DNA of 64,000 nucleotides from contig NC_133116.1 in the NCBI RefSeq assembly GCF_022965805.1, forward strand, positions 5,580,001-5,644,000, read 5' to 3'. Made by a program: the position numbers and the translations under genes. This DNA is from Primulina eburnea (Eukaryota > Streptophyta > Magnoliopsida > Lamiales > Gesneriaceae). A model generated the notes under the pieces. That model ran no database searches. It saw only the letters and a list, made by a program, of their open reading frames with translations, and was not told the origin of the DNA. Positions 13,503-26,052 of the stretch are shown here, in pieces. Position 1 is the first letter of the stretch; each line of letters opens with the position of its first letter.

Positions 13503-13624
13503 GGATTTCGTCCGCGAAATCGTGTCTGAAGAATGATAATTCTGAACAACAATACATTCAACTTAAGAATGAATTACAACTGAAAGTACAACTGAAATTA
13601 CAATCATAACTGAAAATACTACAA

Positions 13625-16600
13625 CTAGAACAACTCTGGATGCTCTGACCGCATGCGACTCTCTAGTTCCCAAGTAGCTTCTTCAGCACCTCGGCGCTGC
13701 CACTGCACTAAGACAAGAGGAATAGTCTTATTCCGCAGTACCTTATCCTTCCGGTCTAAGATCGAAACCGGTCTTTCCACAAAAGACAAATCCGGATTCA
13801 GCTGAACTTCTGTCGGATGCAAAACATGAGACTCATCCGCTACGTACCGTCTCAACAAGGACACATGAAACACATTGTGAACACTAGACAGATACGGTGG
13901 CAAAGCTAATCTGTAGGCCAAATCTCCCACACATTCTAAGATCTCAAAAAGACCAATGAATCTCGGAGATAGCTTACCCTTGAGTCCAAATCTCAGAATC
14001 CTCCGAAAAGGTGATACCTTGAGAAACACTTTCTCGCCTGCATCAAAATGAAGAGGTCTGCGCTTGGTGTTCGCATAACTTGCTTGTCGATCCTGAGCAG
14101 TCTTAATCCGTTGTTTGATCACAAGAACTTTGTGCATGGCCTGCTGAATCAATTCTGGACCCTCGACCTGTCGTTCTCCGACTTCCTCCCAGAACAGAGG
14201 AGTACGACAACGTCTACCATACAATGCTTCAAATGGAGACATACCAATACTCCTATGAAAACTGTTGTTGTATGCAAACTCTATCAGTGGCAGATGATCC
14301 TGCCAAGCTGGCCCGAAATCCAACACACAAGATCTCAACATATCCTCAAGAGTACGAATAGTCCTCTCTGACTGACCGTCAGTCTCTGGGTGATATGCAG
14401 TACTCAAACTCAAGGTAGTGCCCAAAGCTTGCTGAAAGCTGCCCCAAAATCTAGATGTAAATCGAGGATCTCTGTCACTAACGATACTCACGGGCACACC
14501 ATGAAACCGTACAATCTCTCGAATGTACAACCGTGCCATCCGATCGAAAGTGAAATCTCTGTTATACGGAAGAAAATGGGCAGACTTAGTAAGCCGATCC
14601 ACTACCACCCAGATAGCATCTCTATTCCCCACAGACATAGGTAAGTGAGTCACGAAGTCCATCGTGATATGCTCTCACTTCCACTCCGGAATAGGAAGAT
14701 TCTGCAACAAACCTCCAGGTCGTCGATACTCAGCCTTCACCTGCTGACAGACTAGGCACTTGGAGACATACTGATAAACATTACGTTTCATACCTTTCCA
14801 CCAAAATCGAGTCCTCAAATCCTTATACATCTTGTTGCTCCCTGGATGAACACTCAACTTGCTACGATGAGCCTGGGACAAAATCTCCTCCCTCAAAGTG
14901 TCATCTTCCGGTACAACAACACGACCAGATAAGCACAAAAGACCCTCGGACTGATAGTGGAATCCAGAAGTGTTATCTCCATCAGCCAACCGAGCTAATT
15001 TCTGAACCTTAGAATCAGACATCTAAGCATCTCTAATCCGAGAATACAAAACCGGCTCAGACAAAATAGTAGCTACACGGATACTCTCTGTTCCCTTCCG
15101 ATGCTTACAATTGAATCCCATCGAACAGAAATCCTGAATAATCCCAGATACAGCACAAGTCTGAAGAGCTGACAATCTCACCTTGCGACTAAGAGCATCG
15201 GCCGTGAGATTCGCAGATCCTGGATGATACTTGATCTCACAATCATAATCCTTGAGTAGATCCATCCAACGACGCTGACGCATGTTCAACTCAGCCTGAG
15301 TGAACAGATACTTCAAACTCTTATGATCAGTGAAAATCTCAAATCGCTCACCATACAGATAATGGCGCCAGATTTTCAAAGCAAAAACGATCGCTGCTAA
15401 TTCCAGATCATGAACAGGATAGTTTTCCTCATGAGGCTTCAACTGTCTCGACGCGTAAGCAATCACATGCTCATTCTGCATCAGAACACACCTAGTCCCT
15501 GTAAAGAGGCATCGGTGTAAACACTGAAACCACCAGATCCAGACGGTAAAGCCAAAACAGGCGCAGATGTCAAACGTCTGCGAAGTTCCAAGAAACTCTC
15601 TTCGCACTCTGATGTCCACTCAAATGAAACATCTTTCCGAGTGAGCTGAGTGAGTGGCTTAGCAATCTGAGAGAAGTTGACAATGAAACGGCGATAATAC
15701 CCAGCCAATCCCAGAAAACTGCGGATCTCGGCTACTGTCGTCGGACGCGACCAGTTCAATACCGCTTCCACCTTGCTCGGGTCAACTGAAATTCCCTTGC
15801 TAGAAATGACATGACCAAGGAATACAACCCTGTCAATCCAAAACTCACATTTACTCAACTTCGCATAAAGCTGATTCTCGCGAAGTGTCTGTAAAATAAT
15901 CCTTAAGTGTTGTACGTGTTCTTGCTGATCATGCGAATAGATTAAGATATCATCTATAAACACCACAACAAACTTATCCAAGAAATCCCGAAATACCCGA
16001 TTCATCAGATCCATAAAAACTGCTGGTGCATTCGTCACCCCAAAAGACATAACCAGAAACTCATAATGCCCATACCGGGTCCTGAATGCAGTCTTCGATA
16101 TATCTCCCTGATGAACTCGAAGCTGATGATAACCAGACCTTAAATCAATTTTGGAATACACAGAGGTACCTTGCAGTTGATCAAATAAATCATCAATCCG
16201 TGGCAACGGATACTTATTCTTTATCGTAGCACGATTCAACTGCCGATAATCTATGCAGAGCCGCATAGAACCATCCTTCTTTTTGACAAAAAGAACTGGT
16301 GCTCCCCACAGGGACACACTGGGTCGAATATACCCCTTGTCAAGAAGATCCTGCAACTGCTGTTTCAATTCTTGCATCTCCGATGGAGCTAAACGATAAG
16401 GAGCTCTAGAGATTGGTGCCGTGTCTGGCACTAAATCAATGCCGAAATCCACTTCCCGAACGGGAGGAAAACCAGGAATCTCCTCGGGAAAAACATCCGG
16501 AAAATCGCAAACCACTGGAATGTCACTGATACCGACACTATCTGCGGACGAATCAATAGCATAGATAAGGTAGCCTTCCCCGCCCGACTCTAAAGCACGA

Positions 16601-18051
16601 CAGGCTTTCAGAGCAGAAACCACAGGCATCGGGGGTCGCGCTCCCTCTCCATAGAAAAACCAACTGTCGCCCTCAACTGGACGAAACTGCACAAACTTCT
16701 GATAACAGTCCACAGTAGCTCTAAACACAGTCAGCACATCTATTCCCAGAATGCAATCAAAATCCTCCATCGCAAGAATCATCAAATTAGCAGTTAAAAC
16801 ATTACCCTCAAACTCTAGAGGACAACCTAAAACTAGACGTTTAGCTAGCACCGAATGACCCATCGGTGTGGAAACAGATACCACAACGTCCAAAGAAGTG
16901 AAAGGTAACGCATGACGCTTAGCAAATCTCGCAGATATGAATGAATGTGATGCACCAGTATCAATGAGAACGTAAGCAGGTAATCCACATAATAAAAAAA
17001 CACCTGCGATAACTCTCTCGTTCTCCTCAGCAGCCTGATCCTGGTTAAGAGCAAAGACCTGCCCTTGAGTACGCGGTCGGAGGTTAGAACTCTGAGTAGA
17101 CTGTCCCTGCTGTGACCTCTGGTGAACTGAAGCCTGAGAACCAGATCCTGATCCTCCGCCCATCTGTGGACAATCTCTCTTCATGTGGCCCATCTCACCG
17201 CACTTGTAACAAGCACCCGCAACCTTGCGACAACGCTCCGTCGGATGATCCTTCCCGCAATGCTGACACGGGCCCTTCTTCTTCCCAAAATGGTGAACTC
17301 CTCCAGATCCAGAGGAAGAAGAAGTAGATCCAGCCTTCTTAAATGCTTGGGCGCGGGGACCCAAAGAACTAGTAGGACGAGCAGACTGCATGGCTCGACC
17401 TCTCAGCAAACTGCCCTCAGCCTGGCGACAACGGTTCACAAGGCCCTCATACGATGTCGGATCATCACAGACAACAACCCGATCATAAATCTCCTGATTG
17501 AGGCCCTGAAGAAAATGGTTATACTTGGCCCTAGCATTGTCACTGACATGTGGAACATACGGAAACAACTCAAAGAACTTCTGCTGATACTCATCAACAG
17601 ACAAACTTCCCTGCTTCAGATTGATCAACTCAATCGCCTTGGTCTGCAGAAGAGCTGGCGGAAAGTAAAGCAGCATGAAAGCGGCTCGGAAATCGGCCCA
17701 AAGAACTCGACCCTGTCGCTGAACTATCGGTGCAGAGGTAGACCTCCACCACTTACGCGCACCACCCTCCAGCAAGAAATCAAGGGTATCAATCTGTTGC
17801 TCCGCCGAGCACTGAAAAGTCTTGAAGCAGCTCTCCATCCTCTCAAGCCAGTTCTCCGCAACATCCGGAGTCTCACCGCCCGAAAGAGGTTTCGGCCCCA
17901 TCTGCAAGAACCGATGCATACTAAAACTCCGAGGCTCATCACGACGGTGTTGACGACGTTCTCGATGCTCTCGGCGACGCTCCCGATCGTCGCGGTCTTC
18001 CTAGCGTCCAATGCTGCCATGACTACTAGCATCGTCGTCAAAACCAGACAT
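13625..18051 (-). pseudogene. Defective gag-pol polyprotein of the Ty3/gypsy element
   Basis: Gag probably begins at the ATG at 18049-18051, but a TAG at 18001-18003 interrupts it after 16 codons. The next open frame (17919-15481) covers gag, a CCHC knuckle ([14 protein letters not shown], near 17175-17215), protease ([10 protein letters not shown], near 16945-16970) and RT (CIDYRQLN and FIDDILIYS, the latter near 15940-15965). One base appears missing near 15490, where the frame shifts into RNase H (frame 15619-15023, motif TDHKSLKYL). TAG at 15023-15025 and TGA at 14675-14677 break the polyprotein before and after the HHCC integrase finger. Integrase core and a C-terminal chromodomain-like segment (QWQRRGAEEATWE) follow to the stop near 13625. 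It cannot make a full polyprotein without suppression. Confidence 0.93.
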
Positions 18052-18116
18052 CTCTAGCTACAAAAGTTACCAGAGATTAAACCCAAAAGAACAGTTCCAA
18101 ATCCCAAAATCTTAAT

Positions 18117-18132
18117 GCATGCTCTGATACCA
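18117..18132 (-). other. Primer-binding site (initiator-Met tRNA type)
   Basis: Four bases inside the 5' LTR, the minus strand reads TGGTATCAGAGCATGC. TGGTATCAGAGC is the standard plant retrotransposon site complementary to the 3' end of initiator methionine tRNA. Confidence 0.92.
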
Positions 18133-18136
18133 TAAA

Positions 18137-19356
18137 TGTAGTGACCCGTTCCAAAATCACCTACTAATCAGAACTTAAGCATGCAAAATTAACATTTAAA
18201 ACTGAATCAGGTAAACAGCGGAAAAACAGTAATACAACCCAATCGAATCTGTAAGTACAAAATACTTAAACAACCAGATCGAACTAAATTCCAAGAACAA
18301 ATACCAACAACTATTGGTCAACCTCTGTCAGCTCCCTGTCCGCTCCCTCCTGGACCGTCCAACCTGAGACCTGCCCCATCGAATAGGGTGTCCAAAACAG
18401 AGTTAAACCGAGGACGTGAGCATAAAACGCTCAGCACCGAAAGCATGAGTATACAAGACTATGACATGCATGTATGCAAAATGTACTGGATACCAGGATC
18501 TGGGTATAACGAAATACTGCTCAGGTAAATGACGTCAAGGTATGTAGCACTCTGCGCCGTCGCACCAGGAGGTGGCTCCCATACCAAAATAAACCTGTGG
18601 ATATACCGGTGACCTGACCACCGTCGGCCAACGGGGTCCAACCATCCACAACAAACGAGGGCTGAGCACCCTCTCAACAGTCTATCTCAAAGATAATCAG
18701 GCTCAACATGATTATGCAAATGCCGCATAATAAACCATGCATCATATGACAGATAATAATGCAACATATAAACATGCAACACATAGTAAAGCATACTCAA
18801 TCCTGCTATCTCGGATAGTACTTTCGTACCTCAAACCAGTAGATCCTAGCAATCAGCCCTAGAATCAAGCCTGCGTCCGTAGTCAGCCCACTGATGCCGC
18901 TAGCTCCCAACTAGAGCACAGCTCCGCTACAAAACCAGTAGCTCTCTGCTAGTGCCTGAACCTCGGGAAAAGACTAGAAACCCATCAGAAACGACTAAAA
19001 CGCTCTGGAACACTCGGAATTGACGAGTAAAAAGTGAAGCCTCGCGCCTCTATTTATAGACAACGATCGGTAGATCCGATCCACTTCGGAAGATCCGATC
19101 CGGCACATTTCGGACGATCCGAACCCTGATCGGACGGTCCGAATCCTGCATGTCTTCCACGTGTCCAGCCACCTCTCTCGGACGATCCGAACCCTGATCG
19201 GACGATCCGGATCCTGCATGTCTTCCACGTGTCCAGCCACCTGTCTCGGACGATCCGAACCCTGATCGGACGATCCGAACCCTGTTCGGTCCTTCCGATC
19301 TCACTGAAATATAATTAATCCAATAATTAACTCCAATTAGGCATCGGGATACTACA
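18137..19356 (-). repeat. 5' LTR of the Ty3/gypsy element
   Basis: Right copy, 1220 bp, nearly identical to 12266-13485. On the element strand it reads U3 motif array (19061-19303), then TATAAATA (19051-19058), then R/U5. It supplies the element promoter. Confidence 0.95.
19051..19303 (-). promoter_or_regulatory. U3 motif array plus TATA box in the 5' LTR
   Basis: TCGGACGATCCGA-type near-palindromes are repeated many times, partly inside a 60-70 bp tandem unit that also contains TCTTCCACGTGTCCAGCCAC (with a CACGTG core). The array ends next to a TATAAATA box on the minus strand. Position and repetition suggest transcription-factor binding sites; function is inferred. Confidence 0.7.
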
Positions 19357-19703
19357 AAAATAATATATCTCAATTTGACTTTTAGAATTAGAAAAATGAT
19401 ATGAGAATTTTGTGTTGTCGAATTTCAGTTTTTGTTCGTTTTATTTGTTTTTTTATTTTAATCATTTTTTCAACATGACAATAATGTGATACCGATATAG
19501 CACTAATATATATTGCCAAAAATAAAGATACATGACTAAAATTGTGATACGACAACATAGACTACCGAAAAATACAAAGACACAAACATAGATAACTAAA
19601 TTCTAGTTATCCCCAATAGTGATTTTGGAAAGAAAGACATAAAACAAGCATAGACGAGGAGGGGCTGTTGGATAAACTATCTAAAACATACTATTATTTT
19701 AAA

Positions 19704-19880
19704 GTATGTCTCTTGTTAGACGGTTTCATAAATTTTTATCTGTGAGACGGATCTACCTTACCGATATTCATAATAAAAAATAATATTCTTAGCATAAAAA
19801 GTAATATTTTTTCATGGATGATCCAAACAAGAGATACTCACAAAATACGATTCATGAGACCGTCTCACATAAATTTTTGT
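19704..19880 (-). repeat. GAGACGG-type MITE-like repeat, copy B
   Basis: Inverted orientation relative to copy A, carrying GTGAGACGGATC near 19741 and GAGACCGTCTCACAT near 19857. The AT-rich centre has CTTAGCATAAAAAGTAATAT, the complement of the centre of copy A. Confidence 0.65.
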
Positions 19881-20438
19881 CATCATTCTAAGCTGAGGAA
19901 GGATAGCACTTTCTCAACCATTTCTACTTACCAGAATCCGAAAGTAGATTTAAGTTACCGATGCCCTTTCTCACGTCAAACAAATGGAAGTCAGAAAAGT
20001 TTCCATATGAAAGCAACAAGTAAAGACTTTCTTTCTTGGAAGTCATCATTTATTCCTTTATTTATTTACATATATATAAAAAACTTTATTGGGTGAAATT
20101 ATTACCTCAGTTGTCGTTCCACCATTTCTTGGTTTCTTCTTTCGGTTTTCAAGATTAAAAAAATATTTTTAAAAATACGATTTTTCGGGCACAAAACAAC
20201 AGTTTACGATAGAGCAAACCACATTTGCACTAAAATGTGTTATCTCTGTCATAATTCCTGATTCGGACACAGTCACAGGCACACACACATACCACATGGC
20301 TTGGCTTCACTTCCCCGTCAGATCTTTCATACACCAAATCTCTAAAATCACACAGGCTATTTGAATAGTATATAAATATTATAATAACAGCAAACAATAA
20401 CAACCAGGAATACAGAACAACAAGGTTTCCCCTTTATC

Positions 20439-20446
20439 TATAAATA
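20439..20446 (+). promoter_or_regulatory. TATA box of the SCPL gene
   Basis: TATAAATA lies 66 bp before the start codon at 20505, in a C-rich context (CTCGCCCCC follows). The distance leaves a 5' UTR of roughly 30-40 nt. Confidence 0.65.
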
Positions 20447-20504
20447 CTCGCCCCCTTTTCTTGGCAAGACAACGTTACAGCTGATTCATCACTTCCACAC
20501 TGAG

Positions 20505-22946
20505 ATGAAAGATATGGCCTCTTTACAATGGAAAACTATGGTAAAGGTAGTATATTTAGCTTTAACGGCCCAAGTATGCTTTTCGATGAGGTGGGATGAG
20601 TCTTTCAGTACTCTTTCGGCTGCTGACAAGATTTGGAAGTTACCCGGGCAACCCCAAGTTGGGTTCCAACATTTCTCTGGTTACGTGACCGTTGATCAGG
20701 AGAAAGAAAGAGCTCTCTTCTACTATTTTGTTGAAGCTGAAATTGATCCAGCTTCTAAGCCTCTTGTTCTCTGGTTGAATGGAGGTCGATTTCTCACTAT
20801 ATTCTTATACAACATCTTTTTTTTTGGTTCGTGGAGAAAAAGTTTTGATGGTTTCTTGGTTGCAATGTTCAGGGCCTGGTTGTTCATCTTTGGGGGTTGG
20901 GGCATTCTCTGAAAATGGGCCTTTCAGACCTAGTGGGAATGCGCTGGTTAGGAATGAACATAGCTGGAACAGAGGTATTATACACAAGATTTGGGTTTCC
21001 GGAGCAAAGAGATGTTATGTTTTTTTGTACAACTCAATCTTGTGTTTCTGTGATTTGTTTGTCAGAGGCGAATATTTTGTACTTGGAATCACCGATTGGA
21101 GTTGGGTTTTCTTATGCGATAAATTCTTCGTCCTATGAAGGTGTGAATGACAAGACCACAGGCATGTTTCCTATTCTCGTTGTCTAAAATGTTCGATTTC
21201 CTTGTCTTTAGGGAATTGCGTTGTCTTCCTTTTCCTGGTTCTCTTTCATCGGATGAAATAGTAGAATAGGTGAAATCCTTTTCGGAATTAGAGAATTAAT
21301 TGAATTGCGAGCCTTTTTCAAAAGTCTTCGTAAATCGTTCATAATAATACCTTTTGATGCCATTTTCAAAAGTGAAAAAAGATACTAGTGGACCGGTTGT
21401 AAAATATACGCGTTCACTTTGGATATTTTTCCTGTCTTTTTACTGTATTTGGTTTCTTTTTGGACTTTTGCTGCTACATCTTAATTTTGCTCTGTAATAT
21501 AGCCTTGGACAACTTGATGTTCCTGCGAAACTGGTTCTTCAAGTTTCCGCAATATAAAGACAGAAGCTTGTATATCACAGGAGAAAGCTATGCTGGTAAG
21601 ATTCGTGTCTCTTTTTAATTAGAACTCAATCTTTATCACGAGATAAATAAATCTGTTCAGACATATTGCTGATATCATTATATTCACAGGACACTATATT
21701 CCGCAGTTGGCAAAGCTAATGCTTCAATTCAATGGGAAAGAAAATTTATTTAACCTGAAAGGAATTGCTGTAAGTTGATCTTCATTTATGAAAAGAGTTT
21801 GATTTATATGAATCTCAAATTGGATTCTTGTGAAATGAAATTTGTGTAACCAATGCAGCTAGGAAATCCAGTACTAGAATATGCAACAGACTTCAACTCA
21901 AGGGCTGAGTTCTTTTGGTCTCATGGATTGATATCAGATACAACTTACAGATTGTTCACTTCTGCCTGTAATTATTCAAGATATGTAAGTGAATACTACA
22001 GAGGCTCTGTATCTCCAATCTGTTCCAGAGTGATGAGCCTTGTTACGACAGAAACCAGTAAATTTGTGGACAAATATGATGTTACGCTTGATGTTTGTAT
22101 CTCGTCCGTGCTCTCGCAATCCAAACGTCTTAGTCCTCAGGTATCACTATCCAAACCACTTTCGACCATTCTGTCCGTCAAATATATTTAAGATGTTGCT
22201 CCTTGTCTCAATGTTTCATTGTGAGTTGCAGCAAGTCCCCGAGACAATAGATGTGTGTGTGGAAGATGAAACTGTAAATTACTTAAACAGAAGAGATGTT
22301 CAGAAGGCTCTGCATGCTCGTCTCGTTGGGGTTCGTCGATGGCTTGTCTGCAGCAAGTAAATGAATCCCCTTTTGAGTTAATTTCGAGTTGGCATACATT
22401 TTATTCTGAATAAGTTTCTGGTTGATCATGTTTCAGCATATTGGATTATGAACTGCTCGATCTAGAGATACCTACGATCACCATTGTTGGTCAGATTATA
22501 AAAGCAGGAGTCCCAGTGTTGGTGTACAGGTAGAGTTATGGAACTCAAGACTCAGACCACCCACCCCACTCTGATCCCAAGTTTTGATTGTTACATAAAC
22601 AATTGTGTATTGTGGATTTTACATACCACCCTGAACTTTGATTATTAACACTCACACCTACCCGTTATTGCACGACAGTGGAGATCAAGATTCGGTGATA
22701 CCTTTAACAGGAAGTCGAAAACTGGTTCATGCACTGGCAAGAAAATTGGGATTGAAAACAAGCACCCCTTATAGGGTGTGGTTCGCCGGGATGCAGGTCG
22801 GTGGATGGACGCAGGTCTACGGCGATATTCTTTCATTTGCCACCATCAGAGGGGCATCACATGAAGCTCCATTCTCTCAGCCTGAGAGGTCGCTTGTTTT
22901 ATTCAAGGCATTTTTGGAAGGAAGGCCTCTACCAGAAGAATTCTGA
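20505..22946 (+). CDS. SCPL45: Serine carboxypeptidase-like protein (SCPL45 type)
   Basis: Nine exons join in frame to 472 aa: 20505-20784, 20873-20974, 21066-21161, 21503-21595, 21690-21769, 21859-22140, 22232-22356, 22437-22529, 22679-22946. A hydrophobic segment (about residues 12-26) is a probable signal peptide, pointing to the secretory pathway or vacuole. Family S10 marks: oxyanion-hole NGGPGCSS (92-99), catalytic Ser188 in GESYAG, the catalytic Asp region GDQD (385-388), and His445 in [22 protein letters not shown] and [14 protein letters not shown] match the carboxypeptidase II-like SCPL45/46 group rather than the acyltransferase SCPLs. The third intron appears to start with GC (ACAG|GCATGT at 21162), since no GT nearby keeps the frame. 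M4 (20514) is an alternative start. Peptidase activity is inferred from an intact triad. Confidence 0.93.
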
Positions 22947-25829
22947 TCACAGATTTTGCACGTGCTATTACAACAAATTTTTGTACAAAATTTATAATGT
23001 TCTGATATATGAAAGAGATTCGAGCTGAATGACTTATGTTTTCATCATCAGCTTAGATTAATACCAACATCATCACTAATATTACCTAGCTCGTAAGAAT
23101 TCATAAATCTTTGCTGCTTCACAAATGCCCTCACCATGCAGTTGTAAATTTTATTTAATAATTTTTTGTAAAATCAATCTAAAGTTTTAAACTATTATAA
23201 GAGTAAAGTAATATTAGTAGATAATAATATATACATAAGCAATATTACCACTTGATTTTTTTTATGTATATTAGCGATCGCATTTGCGTCGTTCATAAAG
23301 AATGTGTAAAATAAAGAATATCATGTATGTATATGAATTATGATCATTAATATATCGAGTCGATTCATAAAATTTTGTTGTAGTTTTTAATTATAATTTA
23401 GACAATGATAATGTAATTATATTAGATATGTGATTTGTGAAGATAATATATAATATTTTGAATTTTTAAAGTGGATTAAATATTGTATTTATGAGTAAAT
23501 TATATGAAAAACTTTATTTATATAAATTAAATGGGTATTTTTGTAAAAACAAATTGGTATCATAAAAATAAAATAGGACCACTTAGGCTTCGACCTTTAT
23601 ATATAATATGGATATATGAAAAAAATTAGTTAATCTCTATTCGCATCTTAAAGTGTATTTAATTTGTTATCAAGCTAAATAAACCACTTTAAAATATAAT
23701 TTACCTAATATTTGGTACAAAGAATAATAGTAGTAGTCATAATAGGATTTAGTAAATAAATAAATAAATTATTAATAATAATAATTGTTCGGATGCCCTT
23801 GTAGACAATAGACTTTGATCGGAAAACGGTAGCGTAGGAGACACCATTTAAGCAGAAGAATAAAAATATATTTGAACTAAAATATCAGTAAAAAAATAAG
23901 GAAAAAAAATTACAAAAATATAAAGTGGAAAAGATATAAGATAATGTTGTGTTTGTGGATATGAATTTAAAATCCGATTATAACTTTATTGTTTACAATG
24001 AAATAATGGATCAAATCTTAAATTCACACATTACATATTTACACAGTATTTAGACAAAGTAGAACGTAATTCAGATGACATTGACATTTAAACCGTGGAT
24101 TTGAACTTTATCAACAAAAATACATTTGAAATTTATGAATTTGAAATCTATCAATCCAAATACAACTTAAAGTTTCAATGCCGCTGCTTGGCCTCGCAGT
24201 TCAACAACACTAATATGACAGAACAATCTTTACACCAAGTTTAATATTTACACAGTAACATCTCACTCGAGTGGGTCTGATATGTTAACTGGAACTTCTC
24301 TTCAATTTCAAGTTAAAGACAATTTCGTGCAATTTATTATGCTTCCAGACTCCAGTAGAGAGCCCAACTGTGTGCTCAATTAATTAAAGCCCAAACCAAC
24401 AATCGGCCCAATTGTTTCTTCTATATAAAGCCCATTTTCTTATACAGCAGATGAGTACAACGAAGTTGATCCAAATGCGAAGCCATTCCCAGTCTACTTC
24501 TAGTTACTGTGCACATGCAGTAGCCTTTTTTATAATTAACGAGAGATTAAAATGATATTTGAAATTTTGAAAATAAAATAAAAAAACAAAAAAATAAAAT
24601 TATTTGTTGAAATTTTAAAAAACAAAAAACAAATGTGTAATGTTGATATCACTTAAGGATAAAATTGGGAAAAAAAATTGACACCAATTTTTGTCTCTAT
24701 TAGACGCAATTTATATAAAGTATAGATTTCTTCTAGAACTAGAATTATGTCAAACTGTATGCATCACACGTTAATTCATTTTCATATATTTTTTAAAAAA
24801 TAGTGATTATAATATAGAAGTTATATATTACTATTTAACAGAACACATTAAATAATTTATTTTGTTTTAAATTATTCAATAATTTGCTATACAATCAAGT
24901 AATTATAAAATATTTTTAGAAAAAGAGTTTTTTTACAGTTTTTTTATAAAAAATTTAAAAGTTGTTTTGAGAACAAATGTGTTTGGGTAATTATTACATA
25001 AAATATTTTAATAATTACAAAATAATATGTTTTTTATTTATATTATAGTCATTATTTTTTAAAACTTTAAAAAAACGTCTCTCAGTTGTTTTTTTAAAAA
25101 AATTATATTTGTACAATATTTTTCGAAAACATCTTACAACAACTTATCTAAACACATATTTTAAGTTTTTTTCATTTATAAAAAACTAATAATATATTTA
25201 AAATATTTTTCAAAACAGACCCTACGTTGTACAAATATTTTTTTTTGAAAGGTGTTGTATAAATATTTTAGTAGTACCTTATAAAATTTGTAGTACATAA
25301 AAGTAACGTACAATAATTTGTTTTATTGATTCCTATTATCTGCTGATTTTTATTATAAATTAGTGATAAATAAATTCTTAATAAAATTAACTTATAATAT
25401 GTAGGTGTCCAAATCTCAATGCGCCAAGCATTGGCGAGCCACATATTTAGTCATCCGACTTTAGCACGGTTTAGTTTTGTTTTTCTTTACACGATGTTCA
25501 TATTATAAACGGAATACTTACTCTTATACAATTTTATATTTACAAGCTTGATTCAATCATTCTGTTATTTGTAAATTTCACTTACAGTTCCGGCAACAAA
25601 ACCTTTTAATTTATCTCCTAGATTTAGAGCATGCATGGAGACTGGAGTCGCCAAAAAGTTTGTAAGATATGGGTTTGACATGTGATTTTGGGGAGAAAAA
25701 ACATTTATATATTTTTGTGTTGGATATGACAGAAAATGAGAGGTTTCACGTGTCTCACCCAATCCTCCAAATTCAACCGTTAGAGAACTTCAATGGGACA
25801 CTTGACATTGATTATGTTTTGCATATATA
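22947..25829. other. AT-rich gene-free interval
   Basis: Very AT-rich DNA with A/T homopolymers and no supported reading frame. The one contrasting segment is the GCCCA/TATA cluster at 24359-24436. The interval ends at the TSD of the hAT-type MITE. Confidence 0.6.
24359..24436 (+). promoter_or_regulatory. Orphan promoter-like cluster: four GCCCA motifs and a TATA box
   Basis: AGAGCCCAAC, AAAGCCCAAA, CGGCCCAATT and AAGCCCATT (site-II-like GCCCA words) lie within about 80 bp, together with TATATAAA at 24422-24429. Site II elements are typical of plant promoters for ribosomal, mitochondrial and cell-cycle genes. Downstream only a 34-codon frame (24451-24555) is open, starting too close to the TATA box to be a normal CDS. 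No gene is recognised. Confidence 0.35.
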
Positions 25830-25837
25830 GCTAGGTT

Positions 25838-26044
25838 CAGGGGTCGGCTCTAAGGGTAGGCGCCCTAGGCAGCCGCTTAGGGCCTCTCTTTTTGTTAGGG
25901 TCTCTAATATAATTAGGGCTTTAGTTTTGGGCTTTTAATTATCAGTTTTTATGTGATATTTGTATATTTAATTTTAAAAAAAATATATAAAACATTCACC
26001 TAAAAAAATAGCCTAGGGCCTCCAAATGTCTGAAGACGGCCCTG
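25838..26044. mobile_element. hAT-type MITE (207 bp)
   Basis: The element begins CAGGGGTCGGCTCTAAGG and ends TCTGAAGACGGCCCTG, imperfect terminal inverted repeats of the CAGGGCCGGC type. A perfect 8-bp TSD, GCTAGGTT, flanks it at 25830-25837 and 26045-26052. An 8-bp TSD with these ends is diagnostic of hAT-derived non-autonomous elements. The interior is AT-rich and non-coding. Confidence 0.9.
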
Positions 26045-26052
26045 GCTAGGTT

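Larger units (their letters stand above)
12266..19356 (-). mobile_element. Full-length Ty3/gypsy LTR retrotransposon (chromovirus-like), defective
   Basis: Two LTRs of exactly 1220 bp, TG...CA at both ends, flank a gag-pol region on the minus strand. The element is bounded by a perfect 5-bp TSD AAAAT at 12261-12265 and 19357-19361. The order gag, CCHC, protease, RT, RNase H, integrase, C-terminal chromodomain-like segment defines Ty3/gypsy; the chromodomain-like tail and single frame suggest a chromovirus of the Tekay/Del type (inference). A tRNA-iMet-type primer site and a polypurine tract sit in the expected places. By eye the LTRs differ at about 9 of 1220 positions (about 0.7%), so the insertion is recent, yet the polyprotein carries three stops and one frameshift. 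Confidence 0.95.

Noticed and set aside
15481..15619. Programmed ribosomal frameshift between RT and RNase H
   Set aside because: The overlap lies inside a conserved domain, there is no slippery site, and related elements encode this region in one frame. A single-base loss is simpler.
17185..18057. 290-codon plus-strand frame opposite gag
   Set aside because: It lies antisense to a clear gag coding region with CCHC motif and has no domain of its own.
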